64,000 nt of DNA from Brassica napus (lineage: Eukaryota; Streptophyta; Magnoliopsida; Brassicales; Brassicaceae): assembly GCF_020379485.1 (NCBI RefSeq), contig NC_063448.1, positions 14,097,726 through 14,161,725 of the forward strand, written 5' to 3'. The translations under genes and the position numbers were made by a program. Below, one piece after another: positions 11,698 through 21,325 of the stretch (its first letter is position 1; each line of letters starts with the position of its first letter). The notes below the pieces were generated by a model. The model saw nothing but the letters and a program-made list of their open reading frames with translations. It was not told where the DNA came from and searched no databases.

Positions 11698-12485
11698 ATT
11701 CAAGTGAGGCGATGAGGTTGGAGAATGGAGAAGCCTTTTATCAATTGAGACAACATGACTCCGAGCCATTTTCTTCTTTAATGAGTTCGCAAAGTCGTTC
11801 TCCATTTGATGGCGAGATCATGCAAGAACAATTACATTGAGTGTTCGATCTTGGCATGTTTGTCGTGATCAAAATGTGAATTCGATCTCAGCTTATTTGG
11901 TGTATTATATCAAGCCGCATGATGTTCGTTTGATCACTAAGTGATCGATTTCGTTTATGTATGTGGGTTAAGGAAATAGTTCGAAGTAGTCTGTTGGAGA
12001 CGTCGCACGGGAGACGAGAATTGGATCGAGCTCGCGGTTTCACAAATATGGGTCGAGCTTGTCAGCGGAGTCGCTTATTTGAAAAACATAGAGAGTTATT
12101 TTGATCCCTCATGGTAGATGGGATTTTGTGATTGAATTTGTTTCTGTTTATGATTTTTTTTATGTGAGTCCATTTGCTTATTCCGCGTCAACTCGAGTTT
12201 ATGTTAATATTTTTGTGTTTGTGTAAAGGTGTTGGATATAATCTCAACGAATCATTAAGTCAATGCAAATGATTGGCTACACGTAGAGAGTCGAACGTTT
12301 ACTTTGGTTCGGCTATAGGAGCAATTTATATCGCTCGCCCTCGAGATGCTTTGCGAGATGGAAGCTGATCAGGAATCCAACTCGCGGACCAGTCGTGGCC
12401 TAAGGACGCGGTTTATTGATGTTCTTTTTCGATATGGAGGGTGGTTTATGTCGACGAGAGCTTGGTTCATTTGACCCCGTGTGGT
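11698..12485 (-). other. LARD-like element interior, left part
   Basis: Non-coding interior between the purine tract and the nested Gypsy insertion (TSD AAAAC at 12486-12490). The first 200 bp recur, diverged, at about 24860-25010. Confidence 0.7.
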
Positions 12486-12863
12486 AAAACTGTGGGAACC
12501 GAAATTCGCACTGTCGATTTCCGTTTAAATAAGAAAACTAGGAAAACCCTAATTTTCCAGGGGTCCCGGATATAAGCTAATACCACACGCCAAGCAATCA
12601 GAACACAAGAATAACAACGATAAAGTATAAGAAATCGAAAAGAGAGCAAAGTAGATCTTATTCCGAATTCGCGTTTGGGCGTTACAACAAGGTAAGAGCC
12701 TGGGCTACGAGAGCTGTCGGCGAGATTCCTAGTTCTAAAACCCTAAGATGGCAATAACCTAGTTGAGTCGCAGATCGAATAACAAAAACAAAAATATGCC
12801 TAATTTCTCTAAGTGCTAAGTTTGCTCTGAGAAAAGTTCTTCCCATGCTTCTCGCCTAGGACT

Positions 12864-12872
12864 CCTTATATA
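12864..12872 (-). promoter_or_regulatory. TATA box in Gypsy 3' LTR
   Basis: TATATAAGG on the minus strand in the LTR, conserved at the same place in the other LTR (20632-20640) and in the related solo LTR (38758-38765). It should set the U3/R boundary a few tens of bases downstream. Confidence 0.7.
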
Positions 12873-13308
12873 CTGGCTCCTAGGTCGGTTTGCGCTTTTC
12901 CTCTTCTGCCCTTAAGCCGTCATAGCGTAAAATGGAGATATCCCATTTTTTCCGATCTTCGTAATTATCTTCAAAATTTCGTATTTATCCGCGGAAACTT
13001 GACATTTATCTTTCCATGCGAACCAAGCGTAAACCGTCATGCGGCTTACGGGCTGTTGGTTAAGAAATCGTAAGTTGGGCCTTGAGTCATGTCTTAGGTC
13101 CCTTTGGGCCGTCTTCTGACTCGAAGCGTTTATTACGGCTTCTTTCGATAAAGAACGAACTTTCCGCGGTTTTTACCGTAAAGTTTGGTTGGTGACTTAG
13201 AATGGCGGGAAACATGAAATGGGTTCGCTACGGTCTTCGGGAGATAGCATCGAAGGGTAGACGAAAATGCGTGGACTAATCGTTGTATCGACGTTTCGGA
13301 AGAAGCGA

Positions 13309-13545
13309 CCGAGCTTCGGCTCGAGCTCGGTCCCTACGTAGCGACCGAGCGGAACGAACGCTCGGTCTCGAGCCGAAGCTCGGTTGCTACGTAGCGACTG
13401 AGCGGAACAAACGCTCCGTCGCTATGTAGTGACCGAACGGAACAGGCGCTCGGTCGCTACGTAGCGACCGGGCTTTGGCTTGTGGTCGGTCGCTACGTAG
13501 CGATCGAGCGGAACACGCGTTCGGTCACTGCGTAGCGACCTTTTT
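13309..13545. repeat. Palindrome array in Gypsy 3' LTR (about 35-bp unit)
   Basis: About six copies of GGTCGCTACGTAGCGACC, an 18-bp perfect palindrome in the best copies, start near 13330, 13382, 13417, 13452, 13488 and 13523. Most are spaced by about 17 bp of GAGCG..CGCTC sequence that is itself an inverted repeat. Some units are mutated (TACGTA to TATGTA or TGCGTA). Confidence 0.9.
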
Positions 13546-13696
13546 CGAGCTCTTGTCTGATGTCTCGTGTTTCCTCCGCAAAGCTTTTCGTAAGGAAGAA
13601 TATATTTTGAAAAAGTATTTGTCGAAGAAAGTTTTTCGTATTCTTCTTCGGACGTTTTGAATGTTAACTTCGTCGTAACCGTTTTTGACCGCAACA

Positions 13697-13712
13697 GTTA
13701 GCCCCCCAGCTC
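13697..13712 (-). other. Polypurine tract of the Gypsy element
   Basis: Reverse complement GAGCTGGGGGGCTAAC lies immediately next to the 3' LTR. Confidence 0.8.
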
Positions 13713-13945
13713 ATTAGAGTCGAGACTCTTGCGCGCGATTTGACGATTTTGGCAAAGTTAGGCGTATGGAACGAAGTTTACTTCAAACTCCGCGGAAGAG
13801 AATTTTCGAGAAAGTGTATATTAAAAAATATAAAATTCCGAGCCCATACTTCTATAAGTAGTGAGCTCTTGTCATTCATTTGCTTCACACCTTCCCTTCT
13901 TCAAACCTCCAAAACCTCTATAGCTCTAAATCTTTTGCCTTCAAC

Positions 13946-15220
13946 ATGTCTTCTTCCCATGGTGACAAGAGAATTTCCGATGTTGAGATGGGCGAGGCCA
14001 CCTCTCCGGCTCCGATTCCGACTTCTCTGGTCGAAGCGCCGGCTTGCGTTGCCGACCATCTCTCCTTTCGAGAGAGACTAGTTCGTCGCCAAGCCGAGAA
14101 GGAACAGGTTCGAACCGGCGCCGAGTTCCCGTCCTCTTCTGCACTGGCCATTGCTCCGGGTCATGGGACCGAGGTCGTAACTGCGCGAGATGCGGGAACT
14201 CTCGCAGGCTCGGTCGTTCTGGATGCTTCGGCTTTACCTGCTGGATCGTCCACGACTCCGATTCTTGTCGAGGATAAGGAGAGGGCTGCTGACTCTATGC
14301 CTCCTCCTCCGGCCAGGAAAGAGATCGTTCTAGCACTGCGCGCTCCTAGTGTTGTTCCGGTTGCTCAGCCTAAGGGCCGGAAGAGGAAGTTTACCAAGGG
14401 CGGTGACGGGGAATCTTCGCAGCAAGGAGACCCGAGCAAAGCATCGGGGCTTCGCGGAAAGGTTTGTCGCTCACTTACTTTCTTGATTGTTACATATTTC
14501 TCTAAAAGACAAAGAATCCCTTACTTTCTTCTCGTTTCGCAGTTCATGTCGTTGATCGATGGGATGATCAGCGAGTGCAGTTCTGAGACCAGTCGTCTCG
14601 CCGGGGAGTTGTTGGAGTTGCATGGTAGATAGTCTGAAATCGAGGCCATGCTTACGACTGTCAAGGATTCTCACTCCGTGAAAGTGTCAAAACTCGAGGT
14701 CGCGATAGGGGAGCTCGAGAGGGACCTCGGGAAGACGGCGAGTTCATTTCTTAAGGAGAAGAAAGCCAGGAAGGCCAAATATTCGGAGGTGTGTCGTCTT
14801 CAGCATCAGATCGAGGGCGATGCAGGGTTAACGAACCGCGGGATTCGAGAGGCCAAGGACGCTCTTCGTTCTGAGTTTCAGGCTCGCTTGGCGAAGATCT
14901 CCGCCTTTGTGGGCTCCCTCGAGTGCATCCGGAACAAGGATTTAGCCTTGGCGACGATTGAGGGCGGGATGGCCGTGGTTCAGTCGTTCCAGAGTGAGAC
15001 TCCTCCGACCTTAGAGGCCGAAGAGGCCCGACTGTCCGGCTGCAAGGGAGATTTGGCAGCCGTGGATGGAGATTTCGATCTCATCCTAACTGACCTGAAA
15101 TCCGCGTGCTTTCTTCTGACGTGTTCAGAAGGCCCAGAGGGGAAAGATCCGGTGCTCGGAGAAGGCGGAGGTGATGCGGCTCCAGGCTTGGACGAAGCGA
15201 CAGGTGAAGAGGGAGCGTGA
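13946..15220 (+). pseudogene. Antisense coiled-coil ORF of the Tat-like Gypsy element (aORF), 2 exons
   Basis: Lies on the strand opposite to pol, between integrase and the 3' LTR. Exon 1 is 13946-14461; a GT-AG intron is 14462-14542; exon 2 is 14543-15220; the frames join to 397 residues. The start is ATG at 13946 (MSSSHGDKRISDVEM); a TATA-like CTATAAGTA sits about 90 bp upstream (13852-13860). The N-terminal half is rich in Ala, Pro and Ser with a basic patch KGRKRKF (possible nuclear signal). The C-terminal half (SKLEVAIGELERDLGKTASSF...EAKDALRSEFQARLAK) looks like a coiled coil, followed by an acidic Gly-rich tail. One in-frame TAG at 14630-14632 breaks it, probably from CAG. The function of such ORFs is unknown. 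Confidence 0.75.
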
Positions 15221-16310
15221 GCTTTGAGGATGACTTTGGTTAAATCTCTTGCGGGAGATTTTTTTTTTTTTTAATGTTTGATGTTTCGGCCTTAAATGGC
15301 CTCATTTCGTGTTTCGGGACTGGCCGTATGTGGCTTTGAATCCCTGCCGCTCTGTGGCTTTCTTTTTATGACAAGATGGTTGAGTTGCATTTTTCATAAG
15401 CTTACGTATGGTGTGGAAGAAGGGTGATGAGTTGTCGTCTCATATCCTTCTTCGATGTGAAATGTTTTGTTCGAGATCTGTTTCAAGAGTTTTTCCGCGA
15501 GATTTCGACTTCGCGGGATATCTGAAGATGTCGAATATAAACATAGAGGCATGTTTTTGGGATCTCGTATCTTTTGGATATCATGCGTTGGGTTTAGGAC
15601 AAGACCTAGGTTTACTTTCGGTTTTAAGATTTTATGCGGTGACTAGCCGGCAATCGATTTATCTGTCGCGATTTTAACCTGATTCGTACCGATTTGAAGT
15701 CCGCGATAGGTTCTCGGCATATATGACTTGTTAGATATGAATCAAGCATCTCTCCGGAGACAATTTTTAAGCCAACCGGAAGTGCTGGACCAAAATTTCG
15801 GGTTTCTTTTATAGCACTATTATCCTTGTGTCGGATGTACGAGAGTCATCTTCGTAAGATGGCTATGTCTGTTTAGGACGTTCAAGAGTTCGATGTGATC
15901 AGCACCGGACTTGGCGGCAGATGCCGTCGTTTAGAGTTTTTGCGGAAGATATGTGTTAAAATGTTCATCATTTTTTGACGGAGTGTCCGTTATCGTCATT
16001 CGGAAGAAGTAACCCTCGAGGCATCTCTCGCGACGTCTCGCGATGCCAAAGGCTGCTTCTCCCTAAAGGCTGATTTATTTTCGAATATCGAAAATGTTTT
16101 GTGGATAAAAAATAATTTGCTTGGTTAAGATATGTCGGAAACATCGAAGGCGTGGTCGGATGTTTTCGAGTTTGAGAGTATACGAGTATACGTATGCACT
16201 CCCCCCCCCCCTTTTTAATGAGGGGGGACAGCTAAATTTTCCTTTCAACAAACTGTACTCCTTATGGAGATCAAGCTGTCTCGTAGTTCGGTCATTGTGA
16301 GTTGGTTTGT
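15221..16310. other. Gypsy interior between antisense ORF and integrase
   Basis: No coding frame that I can support. It holds a T-run after the antisense ORF stop (near 15250), a run of about twelve C at 16201-16212, and a C/G-tract purine stretch. It probably includes the 3' untranslated regions of both opposing transcripts. Confidence 0.5.
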
Positions 16311-17426
16311 TTAGTGATAGTATTTTTTGAGATGCATCGCGTTCCAGGTCCTTGGAATTTTTATGCCTTGCATGTTGGCTATTTCGTAGGAGCCCGGTCG
16401 GACGGCTTTTTCGATTTTATAGGGTCCTTCCCAGTTTGCTCCGAGTTTTCCCGCATTTCGTTCAGCGGTGTTTTGGAAGACTTTGCGAAGGACCAGGTCT
16501 CCTTGATTAAATCTGTGATTCCGTACGTTGGAATTGTAGGACTTTGCGGCTGCGTGTTGGTAATTTTGGATTCGGATGAGCGCTCGATCTCGGCGCTCGT
16601 TAATGAGATCGAGATCATCGAGGAGCATTGCGTTGTTGAGCTCCTCTCGTTCGGGAAGTAATCTTCTTCGAACATCGGGGAACTCTACTTCTGCGGGAAT
16701 CATGCATTCCGTTCCGTACACCAGAGCGAAAGGGGTTTCTCCTGTTGCTCGCCTCGGGGTGGTACGGTGGGACCAGAGGACTCCATCGAGTTTGTCGGCC
16801 CACCTGCCTTTTTTGGCCTCTAAGCGTTTCTTCAGTCCGTCGAGAATGGTTTTATTAATCATTTCAGCTTGTCCGTTACACTGCGGAAACCTGAGCGTCG
16901 ACTTGTTAAGTCGTATCTTCCATTTTTCGCAGAACGCCTCGAACCGGGTGGAGATAAAATGAGATCCGTTATTGGTTACGATTTCGTAAGGAACTCCATG
17001 CCTTCAGATGATGTTTCTCCATACGAAACTTTCGACTTGGACATCTTTTATACTCGCGTACGAATCTGCCTCTACCCATTTTGAAAAGAAATCGGTGAGG
17101 ACTAAAAGGAAACGCTTTTGCTTTGAATTATGAAGGGGACCGACGATGTCCATGGCCCAACGCATAAAAGGTTAGGGCGATGTGATGGAGGAGAGAACTT
17201 CGGTTGGTTGTCTGATGGTTGGAGCATGCCTCTGGCATTTTTCGCATTTTCGCGCGAACTTCTCGCAATCTCCGATCATCGTTGGCCAGTAGTATCCATG
17301 GCGTTTGATTTTCAATGCCAGCGATCTTCCGCCGGAATGGTTGCCGCAGGACCCAGAATGTACTTCTTCCATCACTTTTCTTGCTTTTTCCCCTTCCAGG
17401 CACGTCATGAGTGGTCCGGAGAATCT
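16311..17426 (-). pseudogene. Gypsy integrase region (degraded)
   Basis: Read leftward from the end of the RNase H region. The zinc-binding HHCC motif is intact (HSGSCGNHSGG...CEKFARKCEKCQRHAP, 17172-17408). The catalytic core follows ([13 protein letters not shown], then VTNNGSHF, then GQAEMINKTI) and a C-terminal domain ends AMHLKKYYH at 16311. The second catalytic Asp (usually TDNG) is changed to Asn (TNNG), a G-to-A change on the coding strand. A stop follows VLSSITSP (about 17172), and the core between there and 16862 is broken. Normally this enzyme inserts the element DNA. Confidence 0.9.
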
Positions 17427-19566
17427 TCATTTGTAAATTTCGCCGTCCACTGTTACGTAGCGCGCGGCCTGTGTTCGGACTTTGCTGGCTGCCCATTTCT
17501 CGGTGGGCAGGTGTCCATTGATAATGTAGTCTCGAATTGTCTGCAGCCATGGGGTATCGCAGCCGTAATCGGATTGCTCCGATTGCGGTTGTATCGTAAC
17601 TTCTTTTTCTTCGTCATCTTGACCTTCTATGAGGTTGACGACGATTGGTGGTCCAATGCTCGGATGTTTGATGAACTCGATCGGAATTACCCTTTTAAGT
17701 CCTGGGTCAGAACTTGATGCAAAGGCCGCGAGAGCTTCTGCCTGGACGTTTTCGGAACAAGGAATTCGCGTAAGGGTAAAACAGTCAAACTTTTGAGCTA
17801 GTTTTTGGACCAGTTTGAGGTACGCGTCCATCCGTTCGTCCCTGGCTTCATACTCTCCGCTGAACTGACGTGCCACTAACTTGGAGTCGCAGTAAGCGTG
17901 AATGTTTCTTATCTTCAAGCCGTGAGCCAAACGCAGCCCTGCGATGAGTGCTTCGTATTCGGCCTCGTTGTTTGAGGGGTGGAATTCTAGTCTGAATGAT
18001 TGCTCTAAGATCTCGCTCGTCGGAGATGTGAGGCGAATTCCGATGCCTGATCCCTGCTTGGACGAGGATCCGTCGACGTGGAGGAGCCAAGTGGAATTTG
18101 GTTCCTCGTTGGTTATGGTCTCTGCCGGTAATTTGACCAAGAAGTCTGCAAGCACTTGTGATTTTGCGCTTGTTCTCGGTCGGTACTCGATATCGTACTC
18201 GCTCAATTCGGCCGCCTATTTGGCCAACCGGCATGATTGACTCGGGCTATGCAGAATCGTCCGTAGGGGAAAAGTCGGGAGGACGACGATCGTGTGGAAT
18301 TGGAAATATGGTCTTAGTTTTCGGGCCGATATTACGACCGCGCATGCTAATTTTTCCATTAGCGGGTATCTAGATTCGGCATCCAGCAAGGTTTTGCTTA
18401 TATAGAAAATAGGTTTCTGTTCACCGCGTTCTTCCCTGATCAGCACGCCGCTCACAGCTGTTGCCGATACAGCGATGTACAAGAACAAAGGTTCCCCCTC
18501 CACGGGTTTTGCTAGGACTGGAGGGGAAGCTAAATACCGCTTCAGCTGTTGGAAAGCGTTTTCGCATTCTTCCGACCATTCGAATTTTTTTATTTCCCCG
18601 TAAGACATCGTAGAAGGGCAGGCACTTGTCCGTTGATCGTGAAATAAACCAGTTAAGTGCCGCGACTCTACCGGTCAGCCTTTGGACTTCCCGCTTATTC
18701 TTCGGTGAAGCCATCTCGATCAGTGCGTTGATCTATTTTGGATTAGCTTCGATGCCGCGGAATGTGACTAGGTAGCCGAGGAATTCCTCTGATGCTACGG
18801 CAAACCTGCATTTTGTCGGGTTGAGCTTCATGTTATGGGAATTTAGCTGCGCGAAACATTCCTCGAGATGTGAAACGTGATCCTTTGCTTGGAGAGATTT
18901 GACGAGCATGTCGTCGATATAAACCTCCATCGTTTTACCGAGTTGTTTGAAGAACATACGGTTCACGAGTCGTTGGTAAGTTGCGCCAGCGTTTTTGAGG
19001 CCGAAGGGCATTACCTTGTGGCAATAGGTTTCGCGATCGGTAGTGAACGCAGACTTCTCGCGATCGTCAGGGTTCATCATAATTTGATTGTAACCTGAGA
19101 AGGCGTCCATGAAAGACATAAGTTTGTTACCCGCCGTTGCTTCTACTAATCAATCGATATGTGGCAGAGGGAAACTATCTTTTGGACAGGCCTTGTTTAG
19201 GTCGGTAAAATCCACGCAAACTCGCCATTTTTCGTTTTTCTTTTTGACTACTACAGGGTTAGCAAGCCAGTCTGGATACCTCACTTCCGTTATTGACCCG
19301 ACTTTAAGAAATTTTTCGACCTTGTCGTTTACCGCGGAAGCCCGTTCAGGTCCTAGCTTCCGCCCTTTTTGTTTGACGGGTTTGAAGGTCGGATCGATAT
19401 TTAATTCGTGACACGTTATGTTAATGTCGATCCTTGGCATATCTTCCGCGGCCCATGCGAAAGTATTGAGGTTCTTTTTTAGACAGGTTAGGAGCTCTGT
19501 CCTCAAAGGCTCGCGGAGATGCTTCGTCGAGACAGACTGTGACCACAGGTTCGCAAGTTGGTTCAC
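17427..19566 (-). pseudogene. Gypsy reverse transcriptase and RNase H (degraded)
   Basis: Reverse transcriptase spans about 19500-18500: KPVKQKGRKLGPERASAV, then WRVCVDFTDLNKACPKD, FMDAFSGYNQI, MPFGLKNAGATYQRLVN and catalytic VYIDDMLVKS. RNase H follows: the Gypsy type (EGEPLFLYIAVSATAVSGVLI) and then a second RNase H-like segment (WLLHVDGSSSKQGSG...NNEAEYEALIAGL...CDSKLVARQ). Inactivating changes: TGA after PLPHID (19150-19152), TAG after EANPK (18733-18735), a frameshift near 18600, another near 18280, TAG before AAELSEYDIEYRP (about 18224) and TGA after GEIYK (17427-17429). The stops fit C-to-T or G-to-A transitions from CGA, CAG and TGG, as expected for methylated silent copies. Confidence 0.93.
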
Positions 19567-19742
19567 GTTTTTCCTCTAGGGCCGTGATGTTAAGAGACTG
19601 CTAGAAGAGTTCCGCCGAATCTTGACTTCGCGAATACTTGTTGGAGATCTTTTTCTCCGCTTTTCTAGGAGTGGTCTCGAGGTCTGGTCTTTTTTTGTTT
19701 TTGTTCTGCGGCGTAACACACCTGTGATACTCTTGGGTTTCC

Positions 19743-20186
19743 TCATATTACCTCGACTCCATTAGGGGTTGGAAACTTGAGACAAAGATGGTACGTTGAT
19801 GGGATGGCACACATGGTGTTCAACCATGGCGTTCCCATGATAACGTTGTAAGATGCGGGACGGTCAACAACAAGAAACCCTATGACTCTTGTCACGGTTC
19901 CGGCTTTGACTGCGAGATTAATCGACCCGTAGGCCATGGCCGTTTCTCCCGAAAGTCCCAGTAGTGGGCTAGGGTATTTCACGATTTCGGATTGATCGAT
20001 CCCTATTTTCTCGAGAATATCTTTGAAGATGATATCGGCCGAACTTCCAGTGTCGATTAGCACCCTAGCGACGTCGACATCTCGGATCATCAGTTCGATA
20101 ACAAGGAGATCGTTTCGAGGTTTGGCTCGATCGACCGTTGCTCCCCCCTTGAACGAGATGACGTTCGTGCACGTCGAGTCTTGCAT
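19743..20186 (-). pseudogene. Gypsy aspartic protease
   Basis: The retropepsin active site VLIDTGSSADIIF is intact, followed by a flap-like GLSGETAMAYG and the ASYNVIMGTPWLN motif typical of plant Gypsy proteases. The frame starts only about 50-75 bp inside the primer-binding site, where gag should be. It normally cleaves the Gag-Pol polyprotein; with no gag on this copy it is orphaned. 19567-19742 links it to reverse transcriptase through degraded sequence. Confidence 0.9.
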
Positions 20187-20236
20187 ATCGTTCCTGATCG
20201 TTGAGTGGCTTTTGCGGGTTAGATTGATCCGTAGAT

Positions 20237-20255
20237 CCCCCTCCTTCTAGCGCCA
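20237..20255 (-). other. Primer-binding site of the Gypsy element
   Basis: Minus strand reads TGGCGCTAGAAGGAGGGGG three bases inside the 5' LTR. It starts with TGG, as required for pairing with a tRNA 3' CCA end; the tRNA identity was not determined. Confidence 0.8.
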
Positions 20256-20631
20256 AACTGTGGGAATCGAAATTCGCACTGTCGATTTCCGTTTAAATAA
20301 GGAAACTAGGAAAATCCTAATTTCCCAGAGGTCCCGGATATCTGCTAATACCACACGCCAAGCAATCAAAACACAAGAATAACAACGATAGAGTATAAGA
20401 AATCGAAAAGAGGGCAAAGTAGATCTTATTCCGAATTCGCGTTTGGGCATTACAACAAGGTAAGAGTCTGGGCTACGGGAGCTGTCGGCAAGATTCCTAG
20501 TTCCAAAACCCTAAGACGGCAATAACCTAGTTGAGTCGCAGCTCGAATAACAAAAACGGAAATATGCCTAATTGCTCTAAGTGCTAAGTTTGCTCTGAGA
20601 AAAGTTCTTCCCATGCTTCTCGCCTAGGACT

Positions 20632-20640
20632 CCTTATATA
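20632..20640 (-). promoter_or_regulatory. TATA box in Gypsy 5' LTR
   Basis: TATATAAGG on the minus strand, equivalent to 12864-12872. Confidence 0.7.
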
Positions 20641-21065
20641 CCGGCTCCTAGGTCGGTTTGCGCTTTTCCTCTTCTGCCCTTAAGCCATCATAGCATAAAA
20701 ATGGAGATATCCCATTTTTTCCGATCTTCGTAGTTATCTTCAAAATTTCGTATTTATCCGCGGAAACTTGACATTTATCTTTCCTTGCGAACCAAGCGTA
20801 AACCGTCATGCGGCTTACGGGCTGTTGGATAAGAAATCATAAGTTGGGCCTTGAGTCATGTCTTAGGTCCCTTTGGGCCGTCTTCTGACTCGAAGCATTT
20901 ATTACGGCTTCTTTCGATAAAGAATGAACTTTTCGCGGTTTTTACCGTAAAGTTTGGCCGATGACTTAGAATGGCAGGAAACATGAAATGGCTTCGCAAC
21001 GGTCTTCGGGAGATAGCATCGAAGGGTAGACGAGAATGCATGGACTAATCGTCGTATCGACGTTT

Positions 21066-21325
21066 CGGAAGAGACCGAGCGGAACGGACGCTCGGTCGCT
21101 TTGTAGCGACCGAGCGTAGCGAACGCTTGGTCGCTACGTAGTGACCGAGCGGAACGAACGCTCGGTCCCTACGTAGCGACCGAGCTTGGCTCGAGCTCGG
21201 TCGCTACGTAGCGACCGAGCGGAACGGGCGCTCGGTCGCTACGTAGCGATCGGGCTTTGGCTCGAGGTCGGTCGCTACGTAGCGATCGAGCGGAACACGC
21301 GTTTGTCGCTGCGTAGCGACCTTTT
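21066..21325. repeat. Palindrome array in Gypsy 5' LTR (about 35-bp unit)
   Basis: About seven copies of the same 18-bp palindrome occur near 21094, 21129, 21164, 21199, 21234, 21270 and 21305, at a regular step of 35-36 bp. Copy number and order differ from the other LTR, showing that the array has changed since insertion or during reverse transcription. Confidence 0.9.

Larger units (their letters stand above)
12491..13696 (-). repeat. Gypsy 3' LTR (left)
   Basis: Starts TGTTGCGGTCAAAA and ends TTTCGGTTCCCACA in element orientation. Differs from the right LTR by scattered mostly transition changes and by rearrangement of an internal palindrome array. Confidence 0.95.

Noticed and set aside
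16302..17717. Plus-strand ORFs in the integrase/RNase H region
   Set aside because: They are antisense shadows of the pol domains, unlike the spliced antisense ORF at 13946-15220 which has its own composition, start and intron.
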